Shown piece after piece: positions 1-12,025 of a stretch of 64,000 nucleotides of DNA. A program made the position numbers and the translations under genes. This DNA comes from Lotus japonicus. Its lineage: Eukaryota; Streptophyta; Magnoliopsida; Fabales; Fabaceae. Within the stretch, counting starts at the first letter, position 1; the number at the start of each line of letters is the position of its first letter. The stretch covers positions 37,907,176 to 37,971,175 of the forward strand of contig NC_080046.1 of NCBI RefSeq assembly GCF_012489685.1, in the 5' to 3' direction. The notes under the pieces are model-generated. The model searched no databases. It was given only the letters and a program-made list of their open reading frames with translations, and was not told where the DNA came from.

Positions 1-519
1 ATATATCGTATCCCCTCCTTCGTTAATCAAACCCATGCTGCATAGTACCCCCATTTTATAACAACAAACCAAATCAATCCAATCCAGCAAATTACATTCC
101 CTGGGCAAGGCTGGGCTCTACTAATGCCACAACAAAAAGCACCAAATATTCTCTACACTTGCTTCCCTGCATCTCAAGATAGCCTCCTGCAGTCAAAGAT
201 CAAAACCAAAACAACCTAAAGACCTGAAACAGCAACGAATTCTGCAAACAAAAAAACATCAAACACCTTGTACTTGCAACCAGCAACACCACCAAAATTA
301 ACCAACATATCCCAGCAAAATTATTTTCCCACAATCATTCACCCATGAACCACTCCAATTCTTTTCCCTGCTATAGCACCATACCACCAATAGAATACCC
401 ACAGACTATGTCACATAACTAAAACAACAAGGATGCCACTACAGGATCAAGCAAACTGATATTACCCCCAAAACCAGTTCTATTTAAATCAGCATACCAC
501 AAAGAACAACCCACTGCAC
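1..519. other. No gene recognised; left flank of TRIM insertion
   Basis: I see no convincing coding sequence here. The minus strand may continue the decayed LINE that lies on the other side of the TRIM element, but its reading frames are closed and no domain can be named. The last five bases (515-519, TGCAC) are the left copy of the TRIM target-site duplication. Confidence 0.5.
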
Positions 520-763
520 TGTTGAAGTAGCAATTGTGAATGAAATAATCTCACATTGGATATGTAAGCAAGAGTTAAAGAGTTTATAACTGGAAAGATC
601 CGCTCACCCATTGCCTTAAGGTTTTGTGGTGAATGTATGTGGATGATGTCCTAGACCACTTATGATCTTAGCCTCTTAACTCAATGTGTGGATGGTAAAC
701 TCCCAACCCCTCATGAGCCGTGAGACTATGAAGAGTCTAGCGTTCCACTGCGCCACTCTAACA
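520..763 (+). repeat. TRIM 5' LTR
   Basis: Left terminal repeat, TGTTG...AACA, followed directly by the Met-tRNA primer site at 765-777. Confidence 0.9.
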
Positions 764-1172
764 GTGGTATCGGAGCCAAGGTGCAAGTAAACCTATGACA
801 AAGAAAGAGCCGATGGTGCGACCATGGTCAACGACGAGTAAAGTCAATGGTCTGCGACGACCGAGTGAAAGGTCAATGGCGAGTGAAGCAAATGATGCAT
901 CCATGAAGTGACAATGGTGTGATGACCCAAGTGAAAGGTCGATGGTGAGTGATGCCAATGATGCAACCATGATGTGACAGCTCCTTGTATCGTTAAATCA
1001 TCCCAGAAGTGTGGAGATTAGAAGGCAGTGAGCCCCGTTGGTGTTGAGTTCCAATGGCGATACATGAATGTACAAAGTGAAGTGCTCAAGGGGAGTAAAA
1101 ATTTAAAAACAAAAGGAAAAAAAAAAGAAAAAATTTGTCAAAGATGAAAATGGATTCACAATTGAAGAGGAG

Positions 1173-1408
1173 TGTTGCAGTGAATGAAATAGTCTCACAT
1201 TGGATATGTAAGCAAGAGTTAAAGAGTTTATAAGTGGAAGGACCCACTCACCCATTGCCTTAAGGTTTTGTGGTGAATGTATGTGGATGATATCCTAGAC
1301 CACTTATGCTCTTAGCCTCTTAACTCAATGTGTGGATAGTAAACTCTAAAACCTCTCATGAGCCGTGAGAATATGAAGAGTCTAGCGTTTCGCTACACCA
1401 CTTCAACA
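1173..1408 (+). repeat. TRIM 3' LTR
   Basis: Right terminal repeat, TGTTG...AACA, preceded by a purine tract and followed by TSD copy TGCAC at 1409-1413. It differs from the left LTR by several substitutions and a short indel near its start. Confidence 0.9.
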
Positions 1409-1474
1409 TGCACTCACAGCACCTGCCTCATTTATCCACACCACTCCCAAAGAACCATTTCTCTTTCATACCTA

Positions 1475-1870
1475 GTTTCGTTTCCTACAACAATATCAAT
1501 TCAGGTTTGTACTTTTCCAAGGCCTTTCTGATCAACATTCTCTTCGTTGTTCTACCCATCCTTCTCAAAATCTAAGACGCCCTTAGCTTTTCCATCTGCC
1601 ACAACTTTATTGAGAGCCCCGTGCCCCAATCTGACGAACCAATGCTTGAATCACTGTCTCCTCCAAGCCGTCAAAGACCAACCCCATGCTTTTCCTTGCA
1701 CGAAGAGCACGCCTTGCTCTGTTCACCAAGGCTTCCGAATCTGTTACATTTACCACACGCTGATTCTCAAGATTCACAAGGTTTTGTTGCACTACCTTTC
1801 CTTGTTTCTGTTTAGAGGAAGTAATTGTGCGTTTCAGCTCTTTTGTTGACGATGAGGCTGAAGCGCGTTT
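1475..1870 (-). pseudogene. Degraded LINE fragment: ORF1 end and ORF2 endonuclease start
   Basis: On the minus strand an open stretch (about 1607-1850) encodes a basic peptide containing ARRALRARKSMGLVFDG and ends with a stop. About 60 bases later a second frame reads ALEKYKPELILL, stop, ETK. The pattern KP-(D/E)-hydrophobic-LQETK is the N-terminal hallmark of the APE-type endonuclease at the start of plant LINE ORF2, so the stop falls where the family has Gln. I infer a junction between ORF1 and ORF2 of a dead non-LTR retrotransposon. The ORF1 part is not recognised with certainty. The TRIM at 520-1408 interrupts the downstream side. Confidence 0.4.
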
Positions 1871-2019
1871 GATTCAATCACAATATCAATCAAAATTTAT
1901 ATATTTGTGCAAATGTTTTTTGACAGTCATAAATTTGTGCAACTAAAAATTATAAAAGATGCAAAAATATAACAACACACAAACTTTAAATTTTATATAA
2001 CAAAATTCAGTGGTGGATA

Positions 2020-2450
2020 CGTTGTGGTGGTGGTGGTGGTGGTGGTGGTGGTGGTAATGGTGGTAGTGTTGTGGGGCAGTGGTTACGACAATGACGATGG
2101 CAGTGACGAAAACGACAGTGGCAGTTTCGAAGGGCAGTGGTTGTGGTAGTAGTGGTGGTGGCGGCAGTGGTGGTGATGGGTGGTGTGAGTAGAGTGGTGG
2201 TGGTGGTGGTAGTAGTGGTAATGAAAGTGGTAGATAGTGGTCGAGGAGGTGGTGTGGGTGGTGGTGGAGTTGGATGTGGTGGCGGTAGTGGTTGTGGTGG
2301 TGGTCGTGAGTGGTGGTTATATGGGAATGGAGTTGGTGGTGGACGATGTAGTGGTGGCGTTGGCGGAAACAACAGTGGCGGTGGCAATGGCAATGGCGAC
2401 ATCGTTTGCTGTAGCAATGGAGGAGAGCGGTGGTGATGGTTGTGGCTAGT
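2020..2450. repeat. GGT/GTG-rich low-complexity region with (TGG)n core
   Basis: A perfect TGG microsatellite (about 2024-2055) is embedded in roughly 430 bp of GGT/GTG/GCGGT-rich sequence. The long open frames on both strands (Val/Gly-rich on plus, His/Pro-rich on minus) are consequences of the repeat and show no domain. I do not call a gene. Confidence 0.8.
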
Positions 2451-2468
2451 AGATTATACATCACAATA

Positions 2469-2500
2469 CTAGATTTTATACCCGTGCGTTACACGGGTTT
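2469..2500 (-). mobile_element. Helitron 3' terminus (minus-strand element)
   Basis: Read on the minus strand, a GC-rich hairpin (ACCCGTG / CACGGGT type) is followed by a short A/T tract and CTAG (2469-2472), with flanking A at 2468. This is the plant Helitron 3' end pattern: hairpin, about 10 nt, CTRR, inserted between A and T. The element body would extend right. Its 5' TC end was not located because the interval is full of later insertions. Confidence 0.6.
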
Positions 2501-2505
2501 GTTTT

Positions 2506-3964
2506 CAACATTTTTAACATTAAATAACAATGATTATAGTTTAAATTATTACATAAATATTAAAATAGTTTTTATTTTAAAATAAATAATAATAATAATT
2601 TCCCTAAACATTTCAATAATTTCACAAAAAAATACTTTTCAATAAATAGTATTGGAGTTCTCTTTGTAAATAATTAATATTACGCAAATTTAATAATTAA
2701 TATTTAATAATCAGCATTGGATCATTTTTAAAATTTAATTTATTAATTATTTAATAATGTGAAAATAATACACTCTAGTTGAAAAAAATTAAGCAAAAAT
2801 TTTTTAATGACCTCAAAATAGTTGTTTTACCATTTTTTTACTTTTTTCCGAGAAAATCATTTTTTGGGAAGGGCGATCACAATTTCCCAAACAGGTTTAC
2901 ACATGTTAAAATTAAGAAAAATAAAGTAATTTCATCTTTTTCAACTATAATAAGATATAGATTAAGTATTATGTAGTAAATTTATATTTATTCAACTTTG
3001 GTCATAACGTTTTTTCTCTATTAACCTTGCTCAAAATCGTTTTTACTAATATATAATAAGATCGTAAAATTATATTGAGATTCTTTCTTCAAATAAATCA
3101 CACATATGTTATAGTTAATAGTAAATACCTTATAGCTTCATTTTTTAATTTAAACAATTTTATCTAAATTATTTATTTATAACATTATTTTGTAATTAAT
3201 CTAGTTTATTTTTAGTTATTTTTCCCTAATGCAAAATTCAAGTCAATTTTTATGTTTATGAATATTATTATTCAATTTAGATAATTGAATTACCTTTGAA
3301 AATAAAAAATTTTTCAGTTTTTAATTTTATTATTTAATATATTAATTACAAAGAAATTTGCTATGGCTTCCTTTATTTTACTACAAAGGTAGGAAGATTT
3401 TACTGCTTAATGCATTTAATTAATTTTTTTATGATAATTAGATTAAAAAATAAATGACTATGACTAAAGTATTTTAAAAAAAATATTTTTGTATCTAATT
3501 AAATATTTTATCAAATCGTTGTATTAACTCGTATTAACCTTCCTACCTCAAATAAAAGTGTGGTTTTTTTATATTAGAGTGTTTTGTTTCATTTTTCTTC
3601 ACTCTTTTTTAGAGAACTAAAGTGTTAAGTTTCATGAGTCTTTTGTCATGTTCTATTCTACCTTATACAACAAACATGAAAATTAATTGACTAACTAATT
3701 GATCTAAAAAATGTATTGATCAGTTTTTAGTTTAGTTTAATGTATATATAATATAAAGAATTTTTTTGTTTTTTTTTTGTTGTATTTATAATAAAATTTC
3801 AATTGAGTTATAAATTTCAATTGAGTTCGATTTCTAAGGGCCGCACTTTTACTCTCACCACTCTCGGGTCGAAAATGTGGAGTAATTTAAAAATAATATT
3901 TCTAACAAATATTTATATATTTATGCAATAAAAAATTGAAAGGGTACAAAAATATAATACTATA
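2506..3964. other. AT-rich intergenic DNA, no gene seen
   Basis: Very AT-rich sequence without convincing ORFs. It may be Helitron interior belonging to the terminus at 2469. The last five bases (3960-3964, CTATA) are the left target-site duplication of the LARD. Confidence 0.6.
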
Positions 3965-5383
3965 TGATGACCCGGGTTTATATGATGTTTTTATGGTTTT
4001 TCCTTGTAGGTTTTGAGTCTTTTTCTTGTGTCTCATGTAGTGTTTCATGCATTCTCATGCATTTTTACTTTTATTTGTGCATTTGCATTAGTTTAGTAAT
4101 TATGTAGTTTTATAAGGACTTTAGTTGCATTTTAGTATAGTTTTGAGTCTTTTGTTAATTGTCATTAGTTTTGAGTCCCTTGTGCAATTAAATGGTTGGT
4201 ATTCTTGATATTTTTCCTTGAGCTTTGATGAGAGTAATCAGGTCTGAAACTGAAGAAGAAGGAAGGTCAAGAAGCTTGGTGAATTGAAGGGAGGCTTAAA
4301 GAGGCATAAAGAAGAGTTAAAATGAAGATCAAGGGACTTTCCAGCGAGTCTGAGCGCCTAGGCATGCTCCATTGGCGCCTAGGCGCCAATTGCCCTGTTC
4401 CAAAAATTGGAATTGGCGCTCAGGCGCTCTGAATTGGCGCCTGAGCGTCAATTACCTTCCAGGGGCTCATTTTCAGGATGGAATTGGCGCTCAGGCGCTC
4501 TGAATTGGCGCCTGAGCGCCCGAAACAGCTTAAACTCGTGATTTTTTCCTATAAATAGGATTTTAGTCATTTTCTTTTGTAATCTTGGATACTACTCTCA
4601 TTTTTACATAAACTCAGAGGTAGAGGAGCATCTAGGGGAGTGTGAGAGGGCTTCTAAGCTTGTAATTCAGGTTTTTAGCCAAGTATGGCTCTTGCCAAGC
4701 ATGGCTCTTGCCAAGCATGGCTCTTGCCATGCTTGGCTAATCTCTCTTCTTTTGCTTTGGATTTCTTTGTAAGACTTTTTATATTTGAGTTATTATCTTA
4801 AGTTCTTTCCCACATGTTCTCCTTCTTCCCTTGAATCCCATTTTCTGAATTTCAATCTAAGCTTGTATGCATGCTTGCTTTATACTATTCTATAATCAGA
4901 ACGGAAGTTTGTTATAGATTAGGGAACCGATTTGGGATTACCCCTTCTATACTTGCTACTAGGAATAGAGGAAGGGTTGGGGTTTGTTGGCATGAACTTT
5001 ATAATCTTTATGCTTCAAACAAATGTTTAAGTACACAAGGAATTGGGCTTATCTTTTGGTTTGGAAGAATTATCTATGCGAGGCATCGATATGTAGTTGC
5101 TTAGGCTATAACATCAAGGAGAGATTCATGAGAACATGTGCTTAGAATGATGTGCTTGAATTGATTAGTTGAGCAAGAACCCAAAGTAAATCACTCTTTC
5201 TTTTCATTTTCTGTTTCATTTCTGAATTTATATTTTCTTTTTCATTATAACTACTTCAACATATCTCTTATTCAATAAAACCAACCTTCAAACTCAAAGC
5301 TTAAACTGAATTTAGTCACTCACAATCCCTGTGGTTCGATATTTAAAACCGGGTGGATTCGTACACTTGCGGATTTACCAACA
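3965..5383 (+). repeat. LARD 5' LTR
   Basis: 1419 bp. It contains a GC-rich palindromic minisatellite built from GGCGCYYAGGCGC units (about 4360-4520) and a 16-17-bp repeat, CCAAGCATGGCTCTTG, in about three copies (about 4676-4740) that is absent from the 3' LTR. Confidence 0.92.
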
Positions 5384-5389
5384 AGTTTT

Positions 5390-5407
5390 TGGCGCCGTTG
5401 CCGGGGA
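5390..5407 (+). other. Primer-binding site, tRNA-Asp
   Basis: TGGCGCCGTTGCCGGGGA, six bases after the LTR end, complementary to the acceptor/T-arm of plant tRNA-Asp. Confidence 0.85.
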
Positions 5408-6780
5408 TTGTTTGTGATTTTTGGTTTGAGTTTTGAGTTTGAAGTTTAGTCTACCTAAGACTATAACTTAAGGGCTGAATGGGAGACAACCCATGTTTCT
5501 TTTTTCTGTTTTACGTTTTATCTTTTGTTTAGTGTTTCAGGAAATAAAAAGGATACAAACTTGGAGGCACTCAACCACTTGGAAGGAGGTTCTTTTCTTA
5601 CTCTGATTTTAGTCCATGCATTACTAGCATATTTTTCCTTTATAGATTTTGTTTATCTTTTTTATCATGCATTGTTATATAGAGTCTTTTATACCTTGGT
5701 CTTTATTCCTTATACTCAAATGACATGTTCCCAAGTCTTGCTCACTCACATGATGCTGGTTTTGAAAATGTTTTTAAGTGGATACTTTGTGCTTTCTTTT
5801 GGGGAGTGATTGTATGTTGGGAAAGAGAGGGAGAGACTTCAGTCTTCTAAGTGTTATCTTGAGGATAGAGTTGATGTGAGTTCACAAGGGTCCATCTTTG
5901 ACCCTTCACTATATAATTTCCCTGGAGGATCCTGACTCACTTGCACTTCTTGGTTCTGTGTTTCATTTGGTGCACCCTTCAGAGTAGCTCTATGAGACTT
6001 GCATCTTTGAGACTGGTAGGTTTTCTTGGACTTCAGAGCTTGTATTGTATATATTTGTCCTTAGTCGACCCTTTTGAGCCTTATGGAGATTCTATTGTTA
6101 CCTTGTTTATTGGGCTGGATGATTGGTTGGATTCAATGGGGAGTTGTGGTTCTTAACTCTTAATGGAGCTAGTTTATAAAAAATGCAATTGTCTCTTGCC
6201 CCAAAGAAAAAAATTGAAAAAAGTCAAAAGAAAAAAATGAGCTCCATGGAATGGGTGGAGTTCCAAAAAAAAAGAAAAAATTCTGAAACAAAAGGGGGTT
6301 AAGAGACTTGTTTGCTAAGTATCAATTGCTTTAAGCTCCGGTTTTCATGAAGGACCACACTCAAAATCTTGTGCAACCTTAGTCTTCCTTAGGGACCACC
6401 TACCTTGTGCTTTACCTAGCCAACATTACAACCCTTTTGAAGTCTCATTGAATAATGCATTGTCAACTTTAGTTGCTCTTGAGTGAATGATTCTCAGAAC
6501 CTATGAACTTGCTTTTGTGCTCAGTGCACTAAACAATTGTCTCATGCTAGGATGTTAGCTCTAAATGCTTCTCATAGTGGACTCTAATTCTTCTTTGTCT
6601 AAGAGTTGCATGAAGATAATTGTTGTATCTTTCTCTTGGAACTACTGCATTCACTTGATCCCCCGGTTTTCTGAAAATGTATCCCTCTTTTGGCATGTGT
6701 GTTGGGAGCAATTCTTTGTGCTTGAGGGCAAGCTAATCTTAGTGACGCTCGAGGGCGAGCTGTCGTTGAGTATAGTGGTG

Positions 6781-8180
6781 TGATGACCCGGGTTTATATG
6801 ATGTTTTTATGGTTTTTCCTTGTAGGTTTTGAGTCTTTTTCTTGTGTCTCATGTAGTGTTTCATGCATTTTTACTTTTATTTGTGCATTTGCATTAGTTT
6901 AGTAATTATGTAGTTTTATAAGGACTTTAGTTGCATTTTAGTATAGTTTTGAGTCTTTTGTTAATTGTCATTAGTTTTGAGTCCCTTGTGCAATTAAATG
7001 GTTGGTATTCTTGATATTTTTCCTTGAGCTTTGATGAGAGTAATCAGGTCTGAAACTGAAGAAGAAGGAAGGTCAAGAAGCTTGGTGAATTGAAGGGAGG
7101 CTTAAAGAGGCATAAAGAAGAGTTAAAATGAAGATCAAGGGACTTTCCAGCGAGTCTGAGCGCCTAGGCATGCTCCATTGGCGCCTAGGCGCCAATTGCC
7201 CTGTTCCAAAAATTGGAATTGGCGCCTAGGCGCTCTGAATTGGCGCTCAGGCGCTCTGGAATTGGCGCTCAGGCGCTCTGAATTGGCGCTTAGGCGCCAA
7301 TTACCTTCCAGGGGCTCATTTTCAGGATGGAATTGGCGCTCAGGCGCTCTGAATTGGCGCATGAGCGCCCGGAACAGCCCAAACTCGTGATTTTTGCCTA
7401 TAAATAGGATTTTAGTCATTTTCTTTTGTAATCTTGGATACTACTCTCATTTTTACATAAACTCAGAGGTAGAGGAGCATCTAGGGGAGTGTGAGAGGGC
7501 TTCTAAGCTTGTAATTCAGGTTTTTAGGCTTGGCTAATCTCTCTTCTTTTGCTTTGGATTTCTTTGTAAGACTTTTTATATTTGAGTTATTATCTTAAGT
7601 TCTTTCCCACATGTTCTCCTTCTTCCCTTGAATCCCATTTTCTGAATTTCAATCTAAGCTTGTATGCATGCTTGCTTTATACTATTCTATAATCAGAACG
7701 GAAGTTTGTTATAGATTAGGGAATCGATTTGGGATTACCCCTTCTATACTTGCTACTAGGAATAGAGGAAGGGTTGGGGTTTGTTGGCATGAACTTTATA
7801 ATCTTTATGCTTCAAACAAATGTTTAAGTACACAAGGAATTGGGCTTATCTTTTGGTTTGAAAGAATTATCTATGCGAGGCATCGATAGGTAGTTGCTTA
7901 GGCTATAACATCAAGGAGAGATTCATGAGAACATGTGCTTAGAATGATGTGCTTGAATTGATTAGTTGAGCAAGAACCCAAAGTAAATCACTCTTTCTTT
8001 TCATTTTCTGTTTCATTTCTGAATTTATATTTCCTTTTTCATTATAACTACTTCAACATATCTCTTATTCAATAAAACCAACCTTCAAACTCAAAGCTTA
8101 AACTGAATTTAGTCACTCACAATCCCTGTGGTTCGATATTTAAAACCGGGTGAATTCGTACACTTGCGGATTTACCAACA
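6781..8180 (+). repeat. LARD 3' LTR
   Basis: 1400 bp, same ends as the 5' LTR. The GGCGC palindromic minisatellite (about 7160-7375) has more units than in the 5' LTR, while the CCAAGCATGG repeat is collapsed. Open frames across the GGCGC array are repeat artefacts. Confidence 0.92.
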
Positions 8181-8185
8181 CTATA

Positions 8186-9531
8186 CAAATTTTAGATATT
8201 ATTTAATAAATGTCTGGCAAGTGTGCAATAATAAGCTAGCTACCAAAGAGAATGTGCTGAAGAGAGGGATATCTTTAGATGACAATGGGATGTGTTCCTT
8301 ATGTGGTGCTGCTTTAGAATCAAGCACGCATCTCTTTTTACACTGCAGTGTTGTCTGGTCTTTATGGAATGCTATTATGCAAAGAGAAGGGGGTAGTTTG
8401 GGCCATCGCCGACTCGCTCTTGGCTTTGGCAGAAGAGTGGTGCTCTCTTGTTGTTTCCTGTGATGTCTTTCTCTAGAACTTAATACCCTGTCCTCTGGTG
8501 TGGGTCATATGGATGGGTAGGAACGATAAACATTTCAACAATAAATGTTTCAGGACAAATGAAGTGTGGGACTTGCATCTTCTGAAAGTGTATTGGTGGA
8601 CATAGAACTTGTGGAAAGAGTGTCATTTTGAACCGGCTCAATTTCTCACCAATTTCTGTGATATTAAAATCTGTAAATCGCTTGCCCCTCCAAGGGTGGC
8701 GGTTTGGCACCCTCCTTCTCCCGGAGTTCTGAAGTTCAACATTGACGGTGCTTCCCAAGGTAACCCCGGTCCAAGTGGTATATGTGGAGTGATTTGCAAT
8801 CACAACAATGTCATTTTGGGTTATTTCTCCAAGAATTTGGGTCACAACTGGGCATTCACAACAGAGGTAAAGGCGATCCTTAATGCCTTGTTGTTTTATC
8901 AACAATTCATGTTTAGGAATATTATCATTGAAAGTGGCTCATCTTTAGTTTTGCGTTGGGCTATGTCTCAAGAAAGAAGACCCTTTCCTTGGGGTTCCAT
9001 CACATCTTCCGAGAAGCAAATGAAAAAGATGATAAACTTGCTAAAGAAGGTTGCAATAGGCCTGAAGTCTTATGGGTTTGTCTTGAGACTCCTTTGGTTT
9101 AGCTTGTTGTTCAGGCTACTGGTCAGTGTTTTTTCTATTGCTTACCCTCTGAGCTGTAAGTGATGGCGGTCAGTAAGGAGGTGATCTTTTTCTATTTGGT
9201 GTTGTCGATTTATCCTAGCCATCTTCTACTAGTGCTGCTCATGCGTGTTTTGGTTTTTGCTATACCTTTTCCATATCAGCGTTGTTTAGGTCCTTGAGGG
9301 GACTCCCATTTCTTTGTGTGCGGTCCTTGTTTAAACACTAGTTTTTATGTCTGGAATTGCAGCTCTTGTTACTATTGTCTTTTTTCTTGAATCTTTGTGC
9401 TTTATTATACATTTTCTTAGTCCTTTTCTTCTTATTTCTCTTCGGCTTTTTGTTTAGCCTTGTTGATGGTTGTAATATTATGTACTCTTGTATTTGGGGT
9501 TCTTGTTTCCCTAAGTACTCTTATCTATGTA

Positions 9532-9578
<47 letters not shown>

Positions 9579-9597
9579 TTGGTTTTTCCAAAAAAAA
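8186..9597 (+). pseudogene. 5'-truncated LINE: zinc-binding RT tail and RNase H, plus 3' UTR
   Basis: Plus-strand remnant of a plant L1-type LINE. About 8200-8460 encodes the zf-RVT region (NNKLATKENVLKRGI, then CSLCG...HLFLHC, a Cys/His zinc-binding signature). 8609-9163 encodes an RNase H (RVT_3) domain with FNIDGASQGNPGPSG as the first catalytic Asp motif. The third catalytic position reads IESGSS where the family has IESDS, so the nuclease should be dead even without the stops between the two pieces. The 3' UTR is T-rich and ends in an (AT)n microsatellite (9533-9571) and an A-run at about 9588-9597. The LARD inserted immediately upstream, at the truncation point. Confidence 0.8.
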
Positions 9598-9620
9598 AAG
9601 TCACTCGTGCCTTGCACGGG
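9598..9620 (-). other. Helitron-like 3' hairpin remnant
   Basis: CTCGTGCCTTGCACGGG directly after the LINE A-tail resembles the terminal hairpin of the Helitrons elsewhere in the window. The CTAG terminus is missing, so this may be a Helitron end disrupted by the LINE. Confidence 0.35.
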
Positions 9621-9935
9621 TAATTCAACTATTTAATTATAAAAGATAGTATTATATTAAGATAAAAAAAAATATAATAAAATTAAGAATAATAATGATA
9701 ATATATTTTTGTGACCATTGATTTTTAAGAAGCAAAAACATTTACTCAAAAAAATATAAGTCAATGCTACTATCATCATGTGCTCAAAAATTACTATTTA
9801 TTTGAAAAAATTGTTATTTATATTCTTAAATTTTTTAAATAAAATATCATTAATAAATTTAGACCTATTTTAAAGAATTTTAATATTATTCTTTTTATGG
9901 CTTTTGAATAAAGACTTATTTTTATTTTCTATAAA
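9621..9935. other. AT-rich, no gene seen
   Basis: AT-rich DNA between the LINE and the Sirevirus. Nothing recognisable. It ends in the target duplication TTATA (9936-9940). Confidence 0.6.
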
Positions 9936-9940
9936 TTATA

Positions 9941-11223
9941 TGAAGGTATGAAAAACGGTAGAAAGGGGGGGTTTGAATAACGTTTTCAGAACAAAACTTC
10001 CACCTTAAAGATTTTGGCAAATCTTTCGAGAACTTAAGTGCTAAAGATAAGAGATAGAAAAGCACACAAGGATTTTATCCTGGTTCACTTGATAAATCAC
10101 TCAAGCTACTCCAGTCCACCCGTTAAGGTGATTTCTTCCTTCTTAGAATGAAGGCAATCCACTAATCAGGTAAGAGTTACAACTGCACTTGAAACCTACA
10201 AGTGACTAACAATTACACTGACTTAGCTCACACTAAGATTCACTCTCTTAGTCTTCTCTAGGATCCGATCAACCTTGATCTCCTAAAGGAACTACCACTA
10301 AGATTCACTCTCTTAGTCTTCTCTAGGATCCGATCAACCTTGATCTCCTAAAGGAACTAAACAAACTGTTTATCAAAGAGATGTTTACAAGAGATTTGCT
10401 TCTGAAAAGCTTATAGTAAACACAATGAATTTCAAGATGAAAGAAAGCTAAGAATATTTTGAATATGTCTTGCGCGTGTGTTGCTTCTTCTTAGTTTCTT
10501 AGCCGCTTCTTTCAATCTTCAGCCTCTATATATACTCCAAGGATTAGGGTTGAGCGTTGCATGGGAAATGCTACCGTTGGAGGGCAGTTCTGGAAAATCC
10601 AGCTTCTGCAGTGGCTGAGAACGTTAGGTAGGTCGTCAGGAAGGTACACTTGCTTTTGTACTTGGATAGCGACTTGACCTTTTAACCTAGGAGACTTCTG
10701 ATCAGAGGAATACTTCATATTGGAACTTGTGAAGCCGGTTGATCAGAGTCAGAGGGAAAGCACAGATCCTCTGACCATTGTATCTTCTGATTCTGAACTC
10801 AGAGGGAAGAACATGGCCTTCAGAGTTTCTTGCTTCTGGACTTCAGAGTTTCCACTATTCAGCTTCTGGATCTTCAGAGTCTTCTACACCATCAGAACAT
10901 CTGAACCTTCAGTGTTTCTTGGTTATCAGAACTTCTGGATCTTCAGAGCTTCTAGCGACTGAGTCCACATCAGAGTTTGTATAGCTTCAGAACTTCTGAA
11001 GCTTTTCCACTGTTCATACTGAACATGGTGAATGCGAAAGCGTTGCTTGGGTTACCCTTTATACACAGTGCTTCTGATTTGTGTGAGATTAAGTTGAGGT
11101 CAGAGCCTGTAAATAGCACACTCAGAAAAACACGTTAGAGTACCACAATTGTTCATATCAAAAGGTTAACTTGTAATCATCAAAACATAGAGTTGTACTA
11201 CTAGATCAAAACTTGATCTTACA
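9941..11223 (-). repeat. Sirevirus 3' LTR
   Basis: 1283 bp. On plus it reads TGAAGGTATG...GATCTTACA; in element orientation it begins TGTAAGATC and ends CCTTCA. It contains a 65-bp direct tandem duplication (10231-10295, 10296-10359) also present in the other LTR, so that duplication predates this insertion. Confidence 0.95.
10231..10359. repeat. 65-bp tandem duplication inside LTR
   Basis: CACTAAGATTCACTCTC... repeated with a period of 65 bp. The same pair is at 21175-21303 in the other LTR. Confidence 0.9.
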
Positions 11224-11225
11224 AT

Positions 11226-11238
11226 CTCCCCCTTTTTG
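11226..11238 (-). other. Polypurine tract of Sirevirus (plus-strand primer)
   Basis: Minus strand CAAAAAGGGGGAG abuts the 3' LTR. Similar tracts occur at 11388-11398, 11705-11717 and about 11768-11780. Multiple PPT-like tracts before the 3' LTR are a described Sirevirus trait. Confidence 0.75.
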
Positions 11239-11965
11239 ATGATGACAAAACTAAGATTTTTGATGAACAATTCTTAAACATTAAACTGAATTCACTCAGA
11301 GTTTAGAGATATAGAATAATACTTATCCTGATGTGAATAGTTTATCTTGCTCATTCTGAATTCAAGTCACTGCTTGATTCTGAGCTTAGCTCCCCCTGAA
11401 TCTAATACTTGATGAAAACGTTAGTAAAGTCTAGATTCTGAGCTAAATGATGTAAGAGTTCAGAGTGAAAAACTTATGACATAGATGAAAAACGAATAAT
11501 CAGAGCGCATAAGTGATCAGAGTCATGGACATGGTATCAGAGTCTTGGGTATCAGAGTCAACTTATAATCACTTCAGAAGAAGTGAAATGTATTCCTTGT
11601 ATTTGCCCAGTGACACATCTATGGTCATGAAGGTGGAACTCTTAAATTCTCCAAAAGAAAAATAAATCACACTAACACATCTTACACATCAAAAACAGGG
11701 TTTACTCCCCCTTTTTGTCATAAGCAAAAAGCTTGGGGTGTGAAAAACTTAGCTTGAAGTACAAGGTACTCCCCCTTAGAGAAGGTCTAAGTTTAAAGAA
11801 AATGAAAATGATGTAAGAATCAGAGTCAGGCGAAAATAAATAGAAGAGTTAATGCAAAGGATGAACGTTTACCACCGGTCAAGTGAGTAAATAGAAGGGT
11901 CAGTTACCAAGAACTTAACCTCGAGAAACTGTAAGAGCATTAACTTTCAGAGAGAAAGTGAAGCC

Positions 11966-11974
11966 TATAAAAAG
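11966..11974 (+). promoter_or_regulatory. TATA box before antisense ORF
   Basis: TATAAAAAG on the plus strand, 52 bp upstream of the ATG at 12026. This leaves room for a start site about 30 bp downstream and a short leader. Spacing and sequence fit a plant RNA polymerase II core promoter; function is inferred. Confidence 0.5.
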
Positions 11975-12025
11975 CGTTGGAGAGAAAGGTAAGCTTCACA
12001 CCTCGAACAAGTTTCATTAAAAAGA

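Larger units (their letters stand above)
520..1408 (+). mobile_element. TRIM (terminal-repeat retrotransposon in miniature), 889 bp
   Basis: Two direct terminal repeats (520-763, 244 bp; 1173-1408, 236 bp) both begin TGTTG and end AACA. A primer-binding site TGGTATCGGAGCC starts at 765, one base after the left LTR; it differs by one base from the usual initiator-Met site TGGTATCAGAGCC. A purine tract (about 1161-1172, GAAGAGGAG) precedes the right LTR. The insertion is flanked by a perfect 5-bp duplication TGCAC (515-519 and 1409-1413). The 409-bp interior has no gag or pol and consists of short imperfect repeats built on a GTGAAAGGTC(A/G)ATGG core, so the element depends on enzymes supplied elsewhere. 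It sits inside or beside a decayed LINE. Confidence 0.92.
3965..8180 (+). mobile_element. Non-autonomous LTR retrotransposon (LARD), 4.2 kb, tRNA-Asp primed
   Basis: Two LTRs (3965-5383, 1419 bp; 6781-8180, 1400 bp) begin TGATGACCCGGG and end TTTACCAACA. A perfect 5-bp duplication CTATA flanks the insertion (3960-3964 and 8181-8185). Immediately inside the left LTR is TGGCGCCGTTGCCGGGGA (5390-5407), complementary to the 3' end of tRNA-Asp, a primer site typical of Athila/Tat-lineage Ty3/gypsy elements. The 1.4-kb interior encodes no gag, protease, RT or integrase domain I can find, so it must be mobilised in trans. By eye the LTRs differ by roughly half a dozen substitutions plus indels in minisatellite tracts. 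No clear polypurine tract is visible before 6781. Confidence 0.93.

Noticed and set aside
2007..2464. Long overlapping ORFs, His/Pro-rich on minus and Val/Gly-rich on plus
   Set aside because: They are translations of a GGT/GTG repeat; open frames in several phases are expected from the repeat, and no domain is present.
7135..7419. ORFs on both strands over the GGCGC repeats
   Set aside because: Created by the palindromic minisatellite in the LARD LTR; not present as a stable ORF in the other LTR.
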